A stretch of DNA of 64,000 bases from Coralliovum pocilloporae (GTDB lineage Bacteria; Pseudomonadota; Alphaproteobacteria; Rhizobiales; Cohaesibacteraceae), in contig NZ_CP132542.1 of assembly GCF_030845175.1 (NCBI RefSeq), positions 620,001 through 684,000 on the forward strand, written 5' to 3'. Within the stretch, counting starts at the first letter, position 1, and each line of letters starts with the position of its first letter. Below the pieces are notes generated by a model. That model saw only the letters and a list, made by a program, of their open reading frames with translations. It had not been told where the DNA came from and ran no database searches. The position numbers and the translations under genes are program-made. This document shows, piece after piece, positions 1 to 8,866 of the stretch.

Positions 1-229
1 AGCCCAATCCTCTCAGAACCCGGTCCTGCGGTCGCTCATGGGGCGGCAAAACACCCTGCGGGATACCCAACGCCATCAGATGGCGCATCTTGGCAAGCCC
101 CTGAAGCGCAGCCTGTCGCGGTCGGGACACAGCCCCCGCATTACGGCTCGACGCCAGATTGCCAAGAGACAGACCACCATAATTATGGGTCGGGCCGACC
201 AACCCGTCGAAATTGACTTCCTGCATCAT
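1..229 (-). CDS. astB: N-succinylarginine dihydrolase AstB (5' part only)
   Basis: Only the first 76 codons are inside the window; the gene runs off the left edge. AstB hydrolyses N-succinylarginine to N-succinylornithine, CO2 and ammonia, step two of the arginine succinyltransferase (AST) pathway in the cytoplasm. The visible N-terminus carries the family signature: [17 protein letters not shown] near residues 4-20, then a [11 protein letters not shown]-like stretch and GVLPPHERP near residue 62. The ATG overlaps the astD stop as ATGA, which indicates translational coupling. It is the last visible gene of lrp > hydrolase > astA > astD > astB. Whether astE or astC follow cannot be seen. Confidence 0.93.
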   Translation of the reverse strand, partial: MMQEVNFDGLVGPTHNYGGLSLGNLASSRNAGAVSRPRQAALQGLAKMRHLMALGIPQGVLPPHERPQDRVLRGLG

Positions 230-1698
230 CTGTCCTGCTCTCCCGGCAGCGGGGTTTCATCAGAGGCGTTGCTTCGCACCATGCTGGCGCGCGGATAGGC
301 ACAATAGTCAGCGGCATAATATCCCGCCGGTCGGTGGTTCCCCGATAGGCCAATACCGCCGAACGGTGCCCGCCCGGATGCGCCTGCCGTGGGCTGGTTG
401 ATATTGACAATCCCCGCCCGGCTTTGATTGAGGAAAGGTTCAAACAGACTGCTGTCATCAGAGAGCAAGGCAGATGCCAGACCAAAGCGGGTATTGTTTG
501 CCAGCGCCACAGCCTCTTCAAACTCGTCAACCTGGTAGACCTGCAGCAAGGGGCCGAAAATTTCATCGTCCGAGGCAGCCGCCGCATTGCTCATATCGAT
601 GATGCCCGGCGAGACGAAGGCAGGCCCCAGATCCATGGCTCCAGCTTTCAACAGAACGTCACCACCGAGGCCTTCAAGATGAGCCTGCCCCCGCAAAACA
701 CTATCCCGCGCATGCTCTGAAATAAGCGCTCCCATGAACGGATTGGGGTCGGCACGCGGGTGATTGATAGCCAGACGACCGGCTAGCTCCACAACCTTCT
801 TCATAAGATTCTGAGAAGATTCATCTTTACCGACAATCAGTCGACGGGCGCATGTACATCTCTGACCGCCTGAGAGATAGGCGGACCGGACAATCATACG
901 GGCGGCACCCAGTGTATCGTGCGCACCCCACGCAACAATTGGATTATTGCCGCCAAGTTCAAGCGCAACAATCTTGTCCGGATGCCCAGCCAGATCCCGA
1001 TGGATCGACAGACCTGCTTTCACCCCACCGGTAAACAGCACGCCCGCAACATCATCATGACTGATCAGTTGTCGGGCTGTCCCAGCATCCCCATGAACCA
1101 GATTGATGACACCCTTGGGGAGACCTGCAGCCTCCCACAGTCTTATCGTCAACTCAGCCACTGCAGGTGTCTGTTCGCTCGGCTTGAAGATGACGCTGTT
1201 CCCGGCCAGAAGCGCTGGCACAATATGGCCATTGGGCAGGTGCCCCGGAAAGTTGAACGGCCCCAGCACCACCATCACGCCATGAGCATGATGACGGGTC
1301 ACAAGCGTCACCCCGTTGGCTTCCGTCTCCCGCACACCAGTGCGCTCGTGATAGGCATCAACCGATATGGCAATCTTGCCGATCATGGATGCGGCTTCTC
1401 CTGCAGCATCCCAGAACGGCTTGCCGGTTTCCCGGCTGATCAGCAATGCCAGCGTGTCCTTATTCTCACGGAGTTGGTCTTCAAAAGACTTTACAATGGA
1501 AAGGCGCTCTTCAAAGCCCATGGCCCGCCAAGTTTGCCCGCCTTTAACCGCGACTTCAACAACATCAAGCGCCTGCTCATCATCGGCCATTCGGCCATGC
1601 CAGATTGACGTCTGTTCTGCCGGGTCGAGAGACGTCAGGTCATTGCCTCGCCCCTCTATCCACTGCCCGCCGATAAAAAGCTCGCCACTCAACATCAT
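226..1698 (-). CDS. astD: N-succinylglutamate 5-semialdehyde dehydrogenase AstD
   Basis: 490 residues, normal length. AstD oxidises N-succinylglutamate semialdehyde to N-succinylglutamate with NAD(P)+, step four of the AST pathway. It shows the aldehyde dehydrogenase layout: a [16 protein letters not shown] segment near residue 140, a KPSEQTP motif near 172, the catalytic Glu in ELGGNNP near 247, and the catalytic Cys in [10 protein letters not shown] near 281. The [12 protein letters not shown] version separates AstD from general aldehyde dehydrogenases. The start overlaps the astA stop (ATGATG against TGA), and the stop overlaps the astB start. These overlaps put it firmly in the ast operon. 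Confidence 0.95.
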   Translation of the reverse strand: MMLSGELFIGGQWIEGRGNDLTSLDPAEQTSIWHGRMADDEQALDVVEVAVKGGQTWRAMGFEERLSIVKSFEDQLRENKDTLALLISRETGKPFWDAAGEAASMIGKIAISVDAYHERTGVRETEANGVTLVTRHHAHGVMVVLGPFNFPGHLPNGHIVPALLAGNSVIFKPSEQTPAVAELTIRLWEAAGLPKGVINLVHGDAGTARQLISHDDVAGVLFTGGVKAGLSIHRDLAGHPDKIVALELGGNNPIVAWGAHDTLGAARMIVRSAYLSGGQRCTCARRLIVGKDESSQNLMKKVVELAGRLAINHPRADPNPFMGALISEHARDSVLRGQAHLEGLGGDVLLKAGAMDLGPAFVSPGIIDMSNAAAASDDEIFGPLLQVYQVDEFEEAVALANNTRFGLASALLSDDSSLFEPFLNQSRAGIVNINQPTAGASGRAPFGGIGLSGNHRPAGYYAADYCAYPRASMVRSNASDETPLPGEQDR

Positions 1699-2711
1699 TT
1701 ACGCTCCATCGGATAGACAAGAACCGGCTCACCTTCGCCGACATTCAGCGCGATCCGCAGCTCATCAGACAGGGATATCATCTCACCTGACAGGGATACG
1801 GCCCCCTGAACAGTGACAAACTGCTCCAGATCCAGGTTCGAGATAAGGCATTTCTGCTCACCTGTTTGAATGCTGTCGCTCTTCTGAACCATGTATCTCC
1901 GAGCATCCCGGACAATACCGATATTCTTCTGCCGCGCTTCAATACACGGACCGGCATCGAAGATATCAACCAGATTCTCATAGGAAAAACCTTGGCTCTC
2001 AAGCAGCCTGAGCGCGCCAGCCGCACCATCATGCGGGACGGCAACAACGTCACGAGCACTGTCCGGCAGAAGATCGGCGTAAATCGGATAGCTCGGCATC
2101 AGTTCCGCAATAAACCGGTAGTCCCTGCCCGACCGCTGATCAGCCGTTGTCAGGTCCAGTTTGAAGAACTGACGCCCGACCGCATCCCAGAAAGGAGAAT
2201 TCCCTTCTTCATCCGTCCAACCTCTGATTTCAGCCATAACACGGTCAGGAAACCGTTCGCGAAATGCAGCAAGAAACATCAGACGGGTGAAGGAAATCAG
2301 ACGCCCTCGGCCCCCTCCCCTAGCATCGGGCGAGAGATAGAGCGTGCCCAGCTCTGCAGCGCCCACATAGTCATTGACCAGATGCAGAACCTGGGCATCC
2401 ACACGGATATCCAGATCGGGAGACGCCTTGGCAATCCGGGCAACCCGATAATTATAGAAAGGCCTGTCCAGCCCGACAGATGCGTAAATCGCACTGAGCC
2501 CGACAATCGCGCCATTCTCTTCCAAAACAAACAGATAGGCCTCGTCTCCCGGTTCAGTGATCGTCTTGTCAAGGCTGGACAAGGCATGATCTATCCTGTG
2601 CCGGGCTTCTTTCGGGCTGCGGGGCATGGTGGTCATATGGCCACTGACAGACAGTATCAGCTCTGTCAGTGCAGCCTCATCCGCCGCCCGGACACCGCGC
2701 GCGATCAACAT
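1695..2711 (-). CDS. astA: Arginine N-succinyltransferase AstA
   Basis: 338 residues. AstA transfers succinyl from succinyl-CoA to the alpha-amino group of arginine, the committed first step of AST arginine catabolism. The sequence has the AstA family N-terminus (LIARGVRAAD), a GLSAIYASVGLDRPFYNYR-like stretch near residue 73, LGTLYLSPDARGGGRGRL near 122 (acetyltransferase-type CoA-binding area), and WDAVGRQFF near 177. The start codon lies inside the end of the upstream M20 hydrolase gene and the end overlaps astD, so the three are translated as a block. This is the single-subunit AstA of E. coli type; no second paralogous subunit (as in pseudomonad AruF/AruG) is present. Confidence 0.94.
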   Translation of the reverse strand: MLIARGVRAADEAALTELILSVSGHMTTMPRSPKEARHRIDHALSSLDKTITEPGDEAYLFVLEENGAIVGLSAIYASVGLDRPFYNYRVARIAKASPDLDIRVDAQVLHLVNDYVGAAELGTLYLSPDARGGGRGRLISFTRLMFLAAFRERFPDRVMAEIRGWTDEEGNSPFWDAVGRQFFKLDLTTADQRSGRDYRFIAELMPSYPIYADLLPDSARDVVAVPHDGAAGALRLLESQGFSYENLVDIFDAGPCIEARQKNIGIVRDARRYMVQKSDSIQTGEQKCLISNLDLEQFVTVQGAVSLSGEMISLSDELRIALNVGEGEPVLVYPMERK

Positions 2712-3997
2712 GTCATATCTCCGTTTGAAAGAGGCGCATCCTGAAAAGACACCAGGACCGAAGTGAGAAGCAGCACCCGCTCAAGAAAACTGTCCTCTAC
2801 AGCAAATTCATCTGCTGAATGAATGGCGCCACCACGCACACCAAGTGTGTCCACCACGGGGATGCCACCGGCAGCGATATTGTTCCCGTCGCACACCCCG
2901 CCTGTATCTGACCAGGTCACATCAAGCCCCTGCTCCACACCAAGAGCATGGACGCGATGAAACAGCTGCGCGTGATTATCCGTCATCGGTTTAGCCGGTC
3001 GATGAACAGCACCATGCAGCGCAACCTCCACATCAGCCTGACCATTGTGGTGTTCTGCAATCCGGCGGAGTTCCTGTTCTGCCCAGGCCATGTGGTGAGG
3101 TTCAGGCGAGCGGATATTCACCCGCACCACAGCGGATGCGGCAACCGAATTCAAACTATCACCACCGCGCATCAGGCCCACATTAAACGTGGTCCGTTCC
3201 CGCTGGCCATTCAGCCCATCCACATCCGCAATCAGCCGGGCAGCGGCAGTAATCGCGTTCCGGCCCTCATGAAAAGCCCGGCCCGCATGGGCAGCTCGGC
3301 CCTTGAAGGCAAAATGGAAATTGCCACTGCCACCACGGCCACCGGCCAGTGATCCGTCAGCCAGAGCCGGTTCGACAACAAGACCAGCCTCAACGCCTTG
3401 CGCAGCCGCCGTGAGATGCCGGGCGGAGGCAAGCGAACCGGTTTCCTCATCTGAATTGATCAGAACATCAATGCCCATATCCGGCATGAGGCCGAAGCGC
3501 TCAACCGCTTCAAAAGCCCGGAACAGAATGGCCAGACCACCCTTCATATCGGCAATGCCCGGTCCATTAAGATGGCCATTGCCGATCCTTGTCACAGACT
3601 GGAAGGGATGGCTCTCCGGGTAAACCGTATCTACGTGACCAACACAGAGAAGACGACGCGTGGCTTCCGGTCTCAGCTGCGCCCGCAAGACAGGACCAAA
3701 ATGAAGGACTTCTGGCTCGCCCTGGTCACTGATTGATGTGACCGGGTCAGACTCTTCAAGAGCACAGGCAAAGGACAGGCGCTCCAACTCAGCGCGCACC
3801 AGATCCTGCATTGTGCTGATACCCGCAAGATTGCGCGTACCGGAGTTGATATGACTCCAGCCAATCGCTTTCTCGACGGTTTCATCGGCCGTTGTCGCCA
3901 GCCAGTCCTTAACGTGATGATGCAGCAAATCCGAAGTCCTTCTTATGAGCCAGGCTGATGAGCCGGGGTATGAAGGCTCGACAGATAGATCCTGCAT
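2705..3997 (-). CDS. M20-family metallohydrolase in the ast operon
   Basis: About 430 residues, an M20 di-zinc peptidase or deacylase related to carboxypeptidase G2 and ArgE/DapE. Metal and catalytic residues are visible: GHVDTVYP (His and Asp near 121 and 123), the bridging Asp in GPGIADMKGG near 150, the DEETGS glutamate pair near 185, an Asp/Glu ligand in VVEPA near 209, and a C-terminal IHSADEF histidine. A dimerisation domain lies between. The annotated start is the ATG at 3997; an in-frame TTG lies one codon upstream. The gene sits between lrp and astA and overlaps astA. Its place suggests hydrolysis of an acylated amino acid of the pathway, possibly succinylglutamate in place of AstE, but the substrate is not shown by sequence. 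Confidence 0.85.
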   Translation of the reverse strand: MQDLSVEPSYPGSSAWLIRRTSDLLHHHVKDWLATTADETVEKAIGWSHINSGTRNLAGISTMQDLVRAELERLSFACALEESDPVTSISDQGEPEVLHFGPVLRAQLRPEATRRLLCVGHVDTVYPESHPFQSVTRIGNGHLNGPGIADMKGGLAILFRAFEAVERFGLMPDMGIDVLINSDEETGSLASARHLTAAAQGVEAGLVVEPALADGSLAGGRGGSGNFHFAFKGRAAHAGRAFHEGRNAITAAARLIADVDGLNGQRERTTFNVGLMRGGDSLNSVAASAVVRVNIRSPEPHHMAWAEQELRRIAEHHNGQADVEVALHGAVHRPAKPMTDNHAQLFHRVHALGVEQGLDVTWSDTGGVCDGNNIAAGGIPVVDTLGVRGGAIHSADEFAVEDSFLERVLLLTSVLVSFQDAPLSNGDMTC

Positions 3998-4069
3998 CAA
4001 GTCAGGCCGAATGTGCTGCCGAACTTCGATGGAAGCGCGACAAGAGCATCGTCAGGACAGAAAACTTCA

Positions 4070-4080
4070 GAATATTATTC
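4070..4080. promoter_or_regulatory. A/T-rich inverted repeat, possible Lrp-type operator upstream of the M20-astADB genes
   Basis: GAATATTATTC is an odd-length perfect palindrome in the 91-base gap between the lrp stop and the M20 hydrolase start, about 70 bases upstream of that start. Lrp/AsnC proteins bind short A/T-centred palindromes, so it could be an operator for the adjacent regulator. This is inference; a palindrome of this length can occur by chance. Confidence 0.3.
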
Positions 4081-4090
4081 GGAAAACACC

Positions 4091-4570
4091 TTACTCAGAG
4101 CGAGCAATCATCCCCACGGGCATACCACGGAACGGCTTGGCTTCGGACAGCATCGGGATGGTAATCAGCTTGGAGATACCGATTTCCGCACTGATCAACC
4201 GATCTGACAGCTCACTGAGATGGCGCATGTCACGGACCACAACCTGCAGCAGATAGTCAAACCGGGCGCCAACCATGAAACTGGCCACCACTTCGTCCGT
4301 TGACTGGATTGCCTCATCGAACCTGTTGAAATCATTTTTATAATGATTTTCCAGCGAGATTTGGAAGAAAGCTGTCAGAGAAGAACCAACTTTGTCCAGA
4401 TCAACCATGGCACAATAACTGGAGATATATCCCGCTTCTTCCAGCCAGCGCGTTCGGGTCAGACAGGCACTGGGAGACAGCCCTACTTCATCAGCCAGAT
4501 CCTGATTGGTAATCCGGGCATTGCCCTGAAGGGCTGCGAGAATCTTGAGATTGATCCGATCCAGTTTCAT
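4091..4570 (-). CDS. Lrp/AsnC-family regulator heading the ast operon
   Basis: 159 residues, the normal length. The N-terminal winged HTH spans about residues 4-63, with the typical LDRINLKILAALQ opening and the recognition segment DEVGLSPSACLTR. A C-terminal ligand-binding RAM domain follows, with a VGARFDYLLQV stretch near 100-110. It lies directly upstream of the M20-astA-astD-astB genes on the same strand with a 91-base gap, and divergent from the aminotransferase at 4751. It most likely acts as the local amino-acid-responsive regulator of one or both units, for example an arginine sensor. The ligand cannot be read from the sequence. Confidence 0.9.
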   Translation of the reverse strand: MKLDRINLKILAALQGNARITNQDLADEVGLSPSACLTRTRWLEEAGYISSYCAMVDLDKVGSSLTAFFQISLENHYKNDFNRFDEAIQSTDEVVASFMVGARFDYLLQVVVRDMRHLSELSDRLISAEIGISKLITIPMLSEAKPFRGMPVGMIARSE

Positions 4571-4750
4571 AATGCTCTCTTCCGAATAATCTGCGGCCTA
4601 ACAAACACAAACCACATCAAAGCGCAACCGTTTCCGCAAAGCCGATAAGACATTTCGCACCGCCTGTGCTTGAATTTTAGCCAAATAGTGCCTCACGCCG
4701 TCGTTGGCATGCGGCATTTTTCCAGGCACCAAGGCAGGATGATCATTGCT

Positions 4751-6091
4751 ATGCAGAATATTCTTCACCCGGCAACATCGATTCAATTGCTTGAGGAAAC
4801 CGGCCCCCGCGTTATGCAGCACGCATCCGGCATGCATGTGATTGATCAGGATGGCAACCGGCTGATTGACGGCACTGCTGGCCTCTGGTGTTCGAATGTG
4901 GGCCATGGCCGCAAGGAAATTGGAGAGGCCATGCAAACCGCCGTCTCCGAACTCGATTATTTTCACACGTTCAACGGCTTTTCCAACGCTCAACAGATCA
5001 GGTTGTCTGAACGCCTGGCGGATCTCGCACCAGCCGGGCTGAATCACGTCTTTTTCGGATCGTCAGGGTCGGACGCCAATGACACGCTGATCAAGATACT
5101 CTGGCACTATAATGTCATTCAGGGGCGGCCTGAGAAGAAGAAGGTTATTGCCCGCTGGCAAGCCTATCACGGCACATCCATTTCCACTGCCAGCCTTACA
5201 GGTCTTCCGGGCTTTCACAAAGGTTTCCACCTGCCACTGGATTTCGTCGTCCATGTCTCCTGCCCGCATTTCTATCGCTATGGACAGGAAGGAGAAACCG
5301 AGGCCGCCTATACAGCCCGGCTGCTCCGGGAACTGGAGGAGACCATTGAGAAAGAAGGTGCTGAGACCATCGCCGGTTTTATCGGTGAGCCGATTATCGG
5401 CGCAGGTGGCGTCATCACTCCACCAGAGGGATACTGGGCCGGTGTACAGGAGATCTGCCGCAAACATGACATCCTGATTATCGCTGACGAGGTGGTCAGC
5501 GGATATGGTCGCACCGGCAGCATGTTTGCCTGCCCAGAACTCGGCATCAAGCCTGATATGATGACCACCGCAAAAGGCCTGACCGCTGGCACGTTCCCCT
5601 ATTCCGCCGCGTTTGTTTCTGACCAAATCCATGACGTTCTGCGCAAAGGCTCCGAGCTTTTCGGCGCTTTTGCCCATGGCTATACCTATTCCGGCCATCC
5701 AGTTGGTGCAGCAGTTGCCAATACGGTTCTGGATATTATTGAGCAGGATAATCTGATTGAGAATGCCCGCACCGTCGGCACCTATCTGCATCAGGAGCTT
5801 CAGAAGCTGGCTGACCGCCATCCCAATATCGGTGAGATCAGGGGCAGGGGTCTTCTCGCAGGTATTCAGCTTGTTACCGACAAAGAGACAAAGACCCTGT
5901 TTGAAACATCCGAGAAAATGCCCGGTAAACTGTCTGAAGCCTGCTATAGAAAAGGCCTGATTATCCGCCCGCTTCCCACTGTCAGTTCACTGGCCCTGTC
6001 CCCGCCATTGATCATGACAAAAGCCAACGTGGACGCCACACTGGAGATACTGGCAGACGGGCTTGAAACCATCTTCGGCAAACAAGCATAA
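4751..6091 (+). CDS. Class III (omega-type) PLP aminotransferase
   Basis: About 446 residues. Fold-type I aminotransferase of the omega-amino acid/putrescine:pyruvate group. Motifs include a FFGSSGSDANDT cofactor-binding stretch, WQAYHGTS, the Asp in IIADEVVSGYGRTG that contacts the PLP ring nitrogen, and the Schiff-base Lys in TAKGLTAG. The ATG at 4751 is chosen because the family begins near HPAT; ATGs at 4739 and 4670 are in frame, and an AGGA sits 11 bases before 4751. It is divergent from lrp and the ast genes. The pathway's usual AstC (an ArgD-type enzyme) is not in the window, but this protein is of a different subfamily, so replacing AstC is only a possibility. Other candidate donors are putrescine, beta-alanine and related amines. 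Confidence 0.88.
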   Translation: MQNILHPATSIQLLEETGPRVMQHASGMHVIDQDGNRLIDGTAGLWCSNVGHGRKEIGEAMQTAVSELDYFHTFNGFSNAQQIRLSERLADLAPAGLNHVFFGSSGSDANDTLIKILWHYNVIQGRPEKKKVIARWQAYHGTSISTASLTGLPGFHKGFHLPLDFVVHVSCPHFYRYGQEGETEAAYTARLLRELEETIEKEGAETIAGFIGEPIIGAGGVITPPEGYWAGVQEICRKHDILIIADEVVSGYGRTGSMFACPELGIKPDMMTTAKGLTAGTFPYSAAFVSDQIHDVLRKGSELFGAFAHGYTYSGHPVGAAVANTVLDIIEQDNLIENARTVGTYLHQELQKLADRHPNIGEIRGRGLLAGIQLVTDKETKTLFETSEKMPGKLSEACYRKGLIIRPLPTVSSLALSPPLIMTKANVDATLEILADGLETIFGKQA

Positions 6092-6161
6092 AAGACGCTC
6101 GGCAAGGCCCGAAAACGTGTTAAACCAGCCCCATTGACGGCAACAAATCGGATCAAATGCT

Positions 6162-7016
6162 ATGAGCAGGATTGTATATGTGAACGGCGACTATCTGCCG
6201 GAGGAAGACGCCAGAATTTCGGTTTTCGATCGCGGCTTCCTGTTTGCAGATGGTGTTTATGAGGTGAGTTCTGTCCTGAACGGCCGCCTGATTGACAATG
6301 AAGGACATCTGGTCCGCCTGCGCCGGTCACTCAATGAGCTGAATATGCCCGCTCCGGCCTCTGACGCCGATATTGAAGAGATTCAGAACGAGCTTATCAA
6401 ACGCAATAATGTGGAAGAAGGCGGCGTCTACCTTCAGGTCACACGCGGCGCTGCGGACAGAGATTTTCTCTACCCCAAAAATGCCAAGCCGTCTCTCGTT
6501 CTCTTCACTCAGGCACGCTCCGTTATTGATAACCCGAAGGCAAAGACTGGCATGTCTGTCATTCTGCTTGAGGATATTCGCTGGCGTCGCCGGGATATCA
6601 AGACCGTCGGGCTCCTCGCCCAGTCGATGGCGAAACAGGCTGCGTTTGAGGCGGGTGCCGACGATGCCTGGATGCATCAGGATGGTTTCATTACCGAAGG
6701 CAGTTCCAACAATGCCTATATCGTCAAAGATGGCACCATCATCACGCGTCACCTGAGCAACGATATCCTGCACGGCATCACCCGTAAGGCTGTTCTCGCA
6801 CTGGCGAAAGAAACCGGCATGCCGATTGAAGAGCGCGCCTTCACCCCGGACGAAGCAAAGGATGCAGATGAAGCCTTCGTCACCTCTGCCTCAACCTTTG
6901 TCATGCCTGTGGTCAAGATCGACGGCAGCGACATAGGAACCGGAACACCTGGCCCTATCGCCACTCGTCTGAGAACCCTCTATATCGAAGAAGCCCTGAA
7001 CAGCATCAAGGACTAG
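6162..7016 (+). CDS. D-amino-acid (D-alanine-type) aminotransferase, class IV
   Basis: 284 residues, usual for the D-amino-acid aminotransferase/BCAT-like fold type IV family. It interconverts D-alanine and 2-oxoglutarate with D-glutamate and pyruvate, or acts on related D-amino acids. It has the VNGDYLPEEDARISVFDRGF opening, the PLP lysine at about residue 147 in RRRDIKTVGLL, followed by AKQAAFEAGA, and EGSSNNAYIV for PLP phosphate binding near 187. These match D-AAT better than IlvE. It lies 70 bases after the class III aminotransferase on the same strand, so co-transcription is likely. It converges on pxpA with only 7 bases between stops. Confidence 0.88.
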   Translation: MSRIVYVNGDYLPEEDARISVFDRGFLFADGVYEVSSVLNGRLIDNEGHLVRLRRSLNELNMPAPASDADIEEIQNELIKRNNVEEGGVYLQVTRGAADRDFLYPKNAKPSLVLFTQARSVIDNPKAKTGMSVILLEDIRWRRRDIKTVGLLAQSMAKQAAFEAGADDAWMHQDGFITEGSSNNAYIVKDGTIITRHLSNDILHGITRKAVLALAKETGMPIEERAFTPDEAKDADEAFVTSASTFVMPVVKIDGSDIGTGTPGPIATRLRTLYIEEALNSIKD

Positions 7017-7023
7017 GACCGGC

Positions 7024-7791
7024 CTAGCTTCCGAACATCTTCACTGCGATACCGGCCTTTTCCAGTCGGTTTCGCAGAGCGGATGCCATGGCAACCGCTG
7101 CCGGATTATCTCCATGGACGCAGATGGTTTCCGGCTTGACGGGCGTTCTCACACCATTGATGGACGTGACCGCCTGATCATCAATCATCTTCAGCACACG
7201 GTCCGCCGCCATATCAGCATCATGAATGACAGAACCCGGCACTGACCGGGATACAAGGGTTCCGTCATCATTATAGGCACGGTCAGCAAAGACCTCACGG
7301 GCGATATTGCCGCCCTGCTCCAAAGTGGCTTTTTCAAGTGCGGTTGACGCCATAGCGACAACGTAAAGGTCTGGATCAACGGCCCGTGCCGCTTCCACAT
7401 ACATATCCGCCAGGGCCTTGTCACGGCTGGCCATATTGGCAAAGGCGCCATGCAGTTTGACGTGGCGGACGTGCGCACCATTGACCCGGGCCATGGCCTG
7501 GATTGCGCCGATCTGATAGATGATATCACGCGACAAAACATCATGCGGGATACCCTGGATTTCATAACGCCCAAAGCCATGCAGATCCCGGAATCCAGGA
7601 TGCGCGCCGATACCGACACCTTTCGCCTGGCACATCCTGATTGTCTTATCCATGACCTGTGGATCACCGGCATGAAAGCCGCAGGCAACATTGGCGCTGG
7701 TGACAATATCCAGCATCTCGGCATCATGACCCATCACCCACGGGCCGTAGGATTCGCCAAGATCCACGTTCAGATCAATTGAGGATGTCAT
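7024..7791 (-). CDS. pxpA: 5-oxoprolinase subunit A (LamB/YcsF family)
   Basis: About 255 residues, full length. PxpA with PxpB and PxpC forms an ATP-dependent 5-oxoprolinase that opens 5-oxoproline to L-glutamate. Family signatures are the N-terminal IDLNVDLGESYG, SANVACGFHAGDP near residue 40, a VGIGAHPGFRD stretch, HVKLHGAFANM and a C-terminal ICVHGDN. The ATG at 7791 is chosen because it puts these motifs at the normal distance and lies 28 bases after the pxpC stop; an upstream in-frame extension overlaps pxpC. It is the last gene of pxpB > pxpC > pxpA. The glutamate product links it to the nearby amino-acid catabolic genes. Confidence 0.93.
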   Translation of the reverse strand: MTSSIDLNVDLGESYGPWVMGHDAEMLDIVTSANVACGFHAGDPQVMDKTIRMCQAKGVGIGAHPGFRDLHGFGRYEIQGIPHDVLSRDIIYQIGAIQAMARVNGAHVRHVKLHGAFANMASRDKALADMYVEAARAVDPDLYVVAMASTALEKATLEQGGNIAREVFADRAYNDDGTLVSRSVPGSVIHDADMAADRVLKMIDDQAVTSINGVRTPVKPETICVHGDNPAAVAMASALRNRLEKAGIAVKMFGS

Positions 7792-7819
7792 TGTCTTTTC
7801 ATTCCATTTCTGTTCGCGC

Positions 7820-8866
7820 TCAATCCCTGTCCCAGGGCAACATATCACCATCAGCGACTGCGCCACTAATCAACTGATAGGACAGAAGGTCATCCATCTC
7901 GGACGGATCTCTCAACAAAGGCGTGCTCAGGCTCGGCAAACGCTCAAGCTCTGCCCTGAAACGCGACAGGCAGCCAAGTGCTGTCTCTTCATCAACCAGC
8001 TGGAAACGGAAACGGCTGCCGCTTGGCAATTGCGCCAGAGCATTCAGGTCAGCACCAATCACCGTTGCAATGCGTGGATAGCCACCAGTGGGCTGCCTGT
8101 CAGCAAGCAATACCGCTGGGAAACCGTCCCCCGGAATTTGAATATCGCCGAGAGAAATCGCGTCAGATGTTCCCGACAGAGCCATTTCAGTGTTGAACGG
8201 GTCTGCGGCAAAATCCAGCCGAACCCCCATTCTGTCCCGCTTGGAGGAAACCTGAAACTCGGTGGCCAGAAACCGGGCCCGCTCATCCTCTGAATAATAA
8301 TGCGCCTGCGCACCCCAGAGAATGCGAATGACAGACCGTCCGAAATACCCGGGTTCCGGCAGGGCTTCCCCAAGCTTCGATCGTGCAGGACCATCACCAA
8401 TCTTCAGGCAATCGCCCGCCTGAAGCATCCGCCCCTGATACCCGCCAAACCCCGCCTTTACATGGGTCGCACGCGCGCCCATGGCCATCGGCACATCAAA
8501 ACCGCCAGCCACAGACAGATAACCATAAGCACCACCGGACGCGCCACCGATATCGAGCACCTGCCCCTCTTCAAGCCGGAATGCCGAACGCCAGACAACA
8601 GGTGTGCCATCAACGGAGGCTCGAAAGCATGCCCCCGTCAGCGCCACATCGACAGCTCCATACTCCGCCTGGAAACGACCACCAAGGCCATAAAACTCAA
8701 GCACTGCAAGCTCTGATGCCTGCCCCAGAAGGGCTGAACCTTCCCGATAGGCGAAGGCATCAACCACCCCGCCTTCGGTCACGCCATAACGTTGATAGCC
8801 GGGACGCCCCAGGTCCTGCACACTGACAGCAGGCCCGGCGGACAAAACGCGGAGAACAGGGTTCAC
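7820..8866 (-). CDS. pxpC: 5-oxoprolinase subunit C (KipA/biotin-dependent carboxyltransferase-like)
   Basis: 348 residues, in the normal range. It shows the PxpC/KipA family features: the VLSAGPAVSVQDLGRPGYQ opening, an ELAVLEFYGLGG-like stretch near 52-62, a GGYPRIATVIGADL segment, and an ILWGAQAHYYSEDE core. The start is GTG, overlapping the pxpB stop as GTGA, so subunits B and C are translationally coupled. The family is structurally related to the carboxyltransferase domain of urea amidolyase, but no biotin domain is present, and the full pxpBCA set supports 5-oxoprolinase. Confidence 0.92.
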   Translation of the reverse strand: MNPVLRVLSAGPAVSVQDLGRPGYQRYGVTEGGVVDAFAYREGSALLGQASELAVLEFYGLGGRFQAEYGAVDVALTGACFRASVDGTPVVWRSAFRLEEGQVLDIGGASGGAYGYLSVAGGFDVPMAMGARATHVKAGFGGYQGRMLQAGDCLKIGDGPARSKLGEALPEPGYFGRSVIRILWGAQAHYYSEDERARFLATEFQVSSKRDRMGVRLDFAADPFNTEMALSGTSDAISLGDIQIPGDGFPAVLLADRQPTGGYPRIATVIGADLNALAQLPSGSRFRFQLVDEETALGCLSRFRAELERLPSLSTPLLRDPSEMDDLLSYQLISGAVADGDMLPWDRD

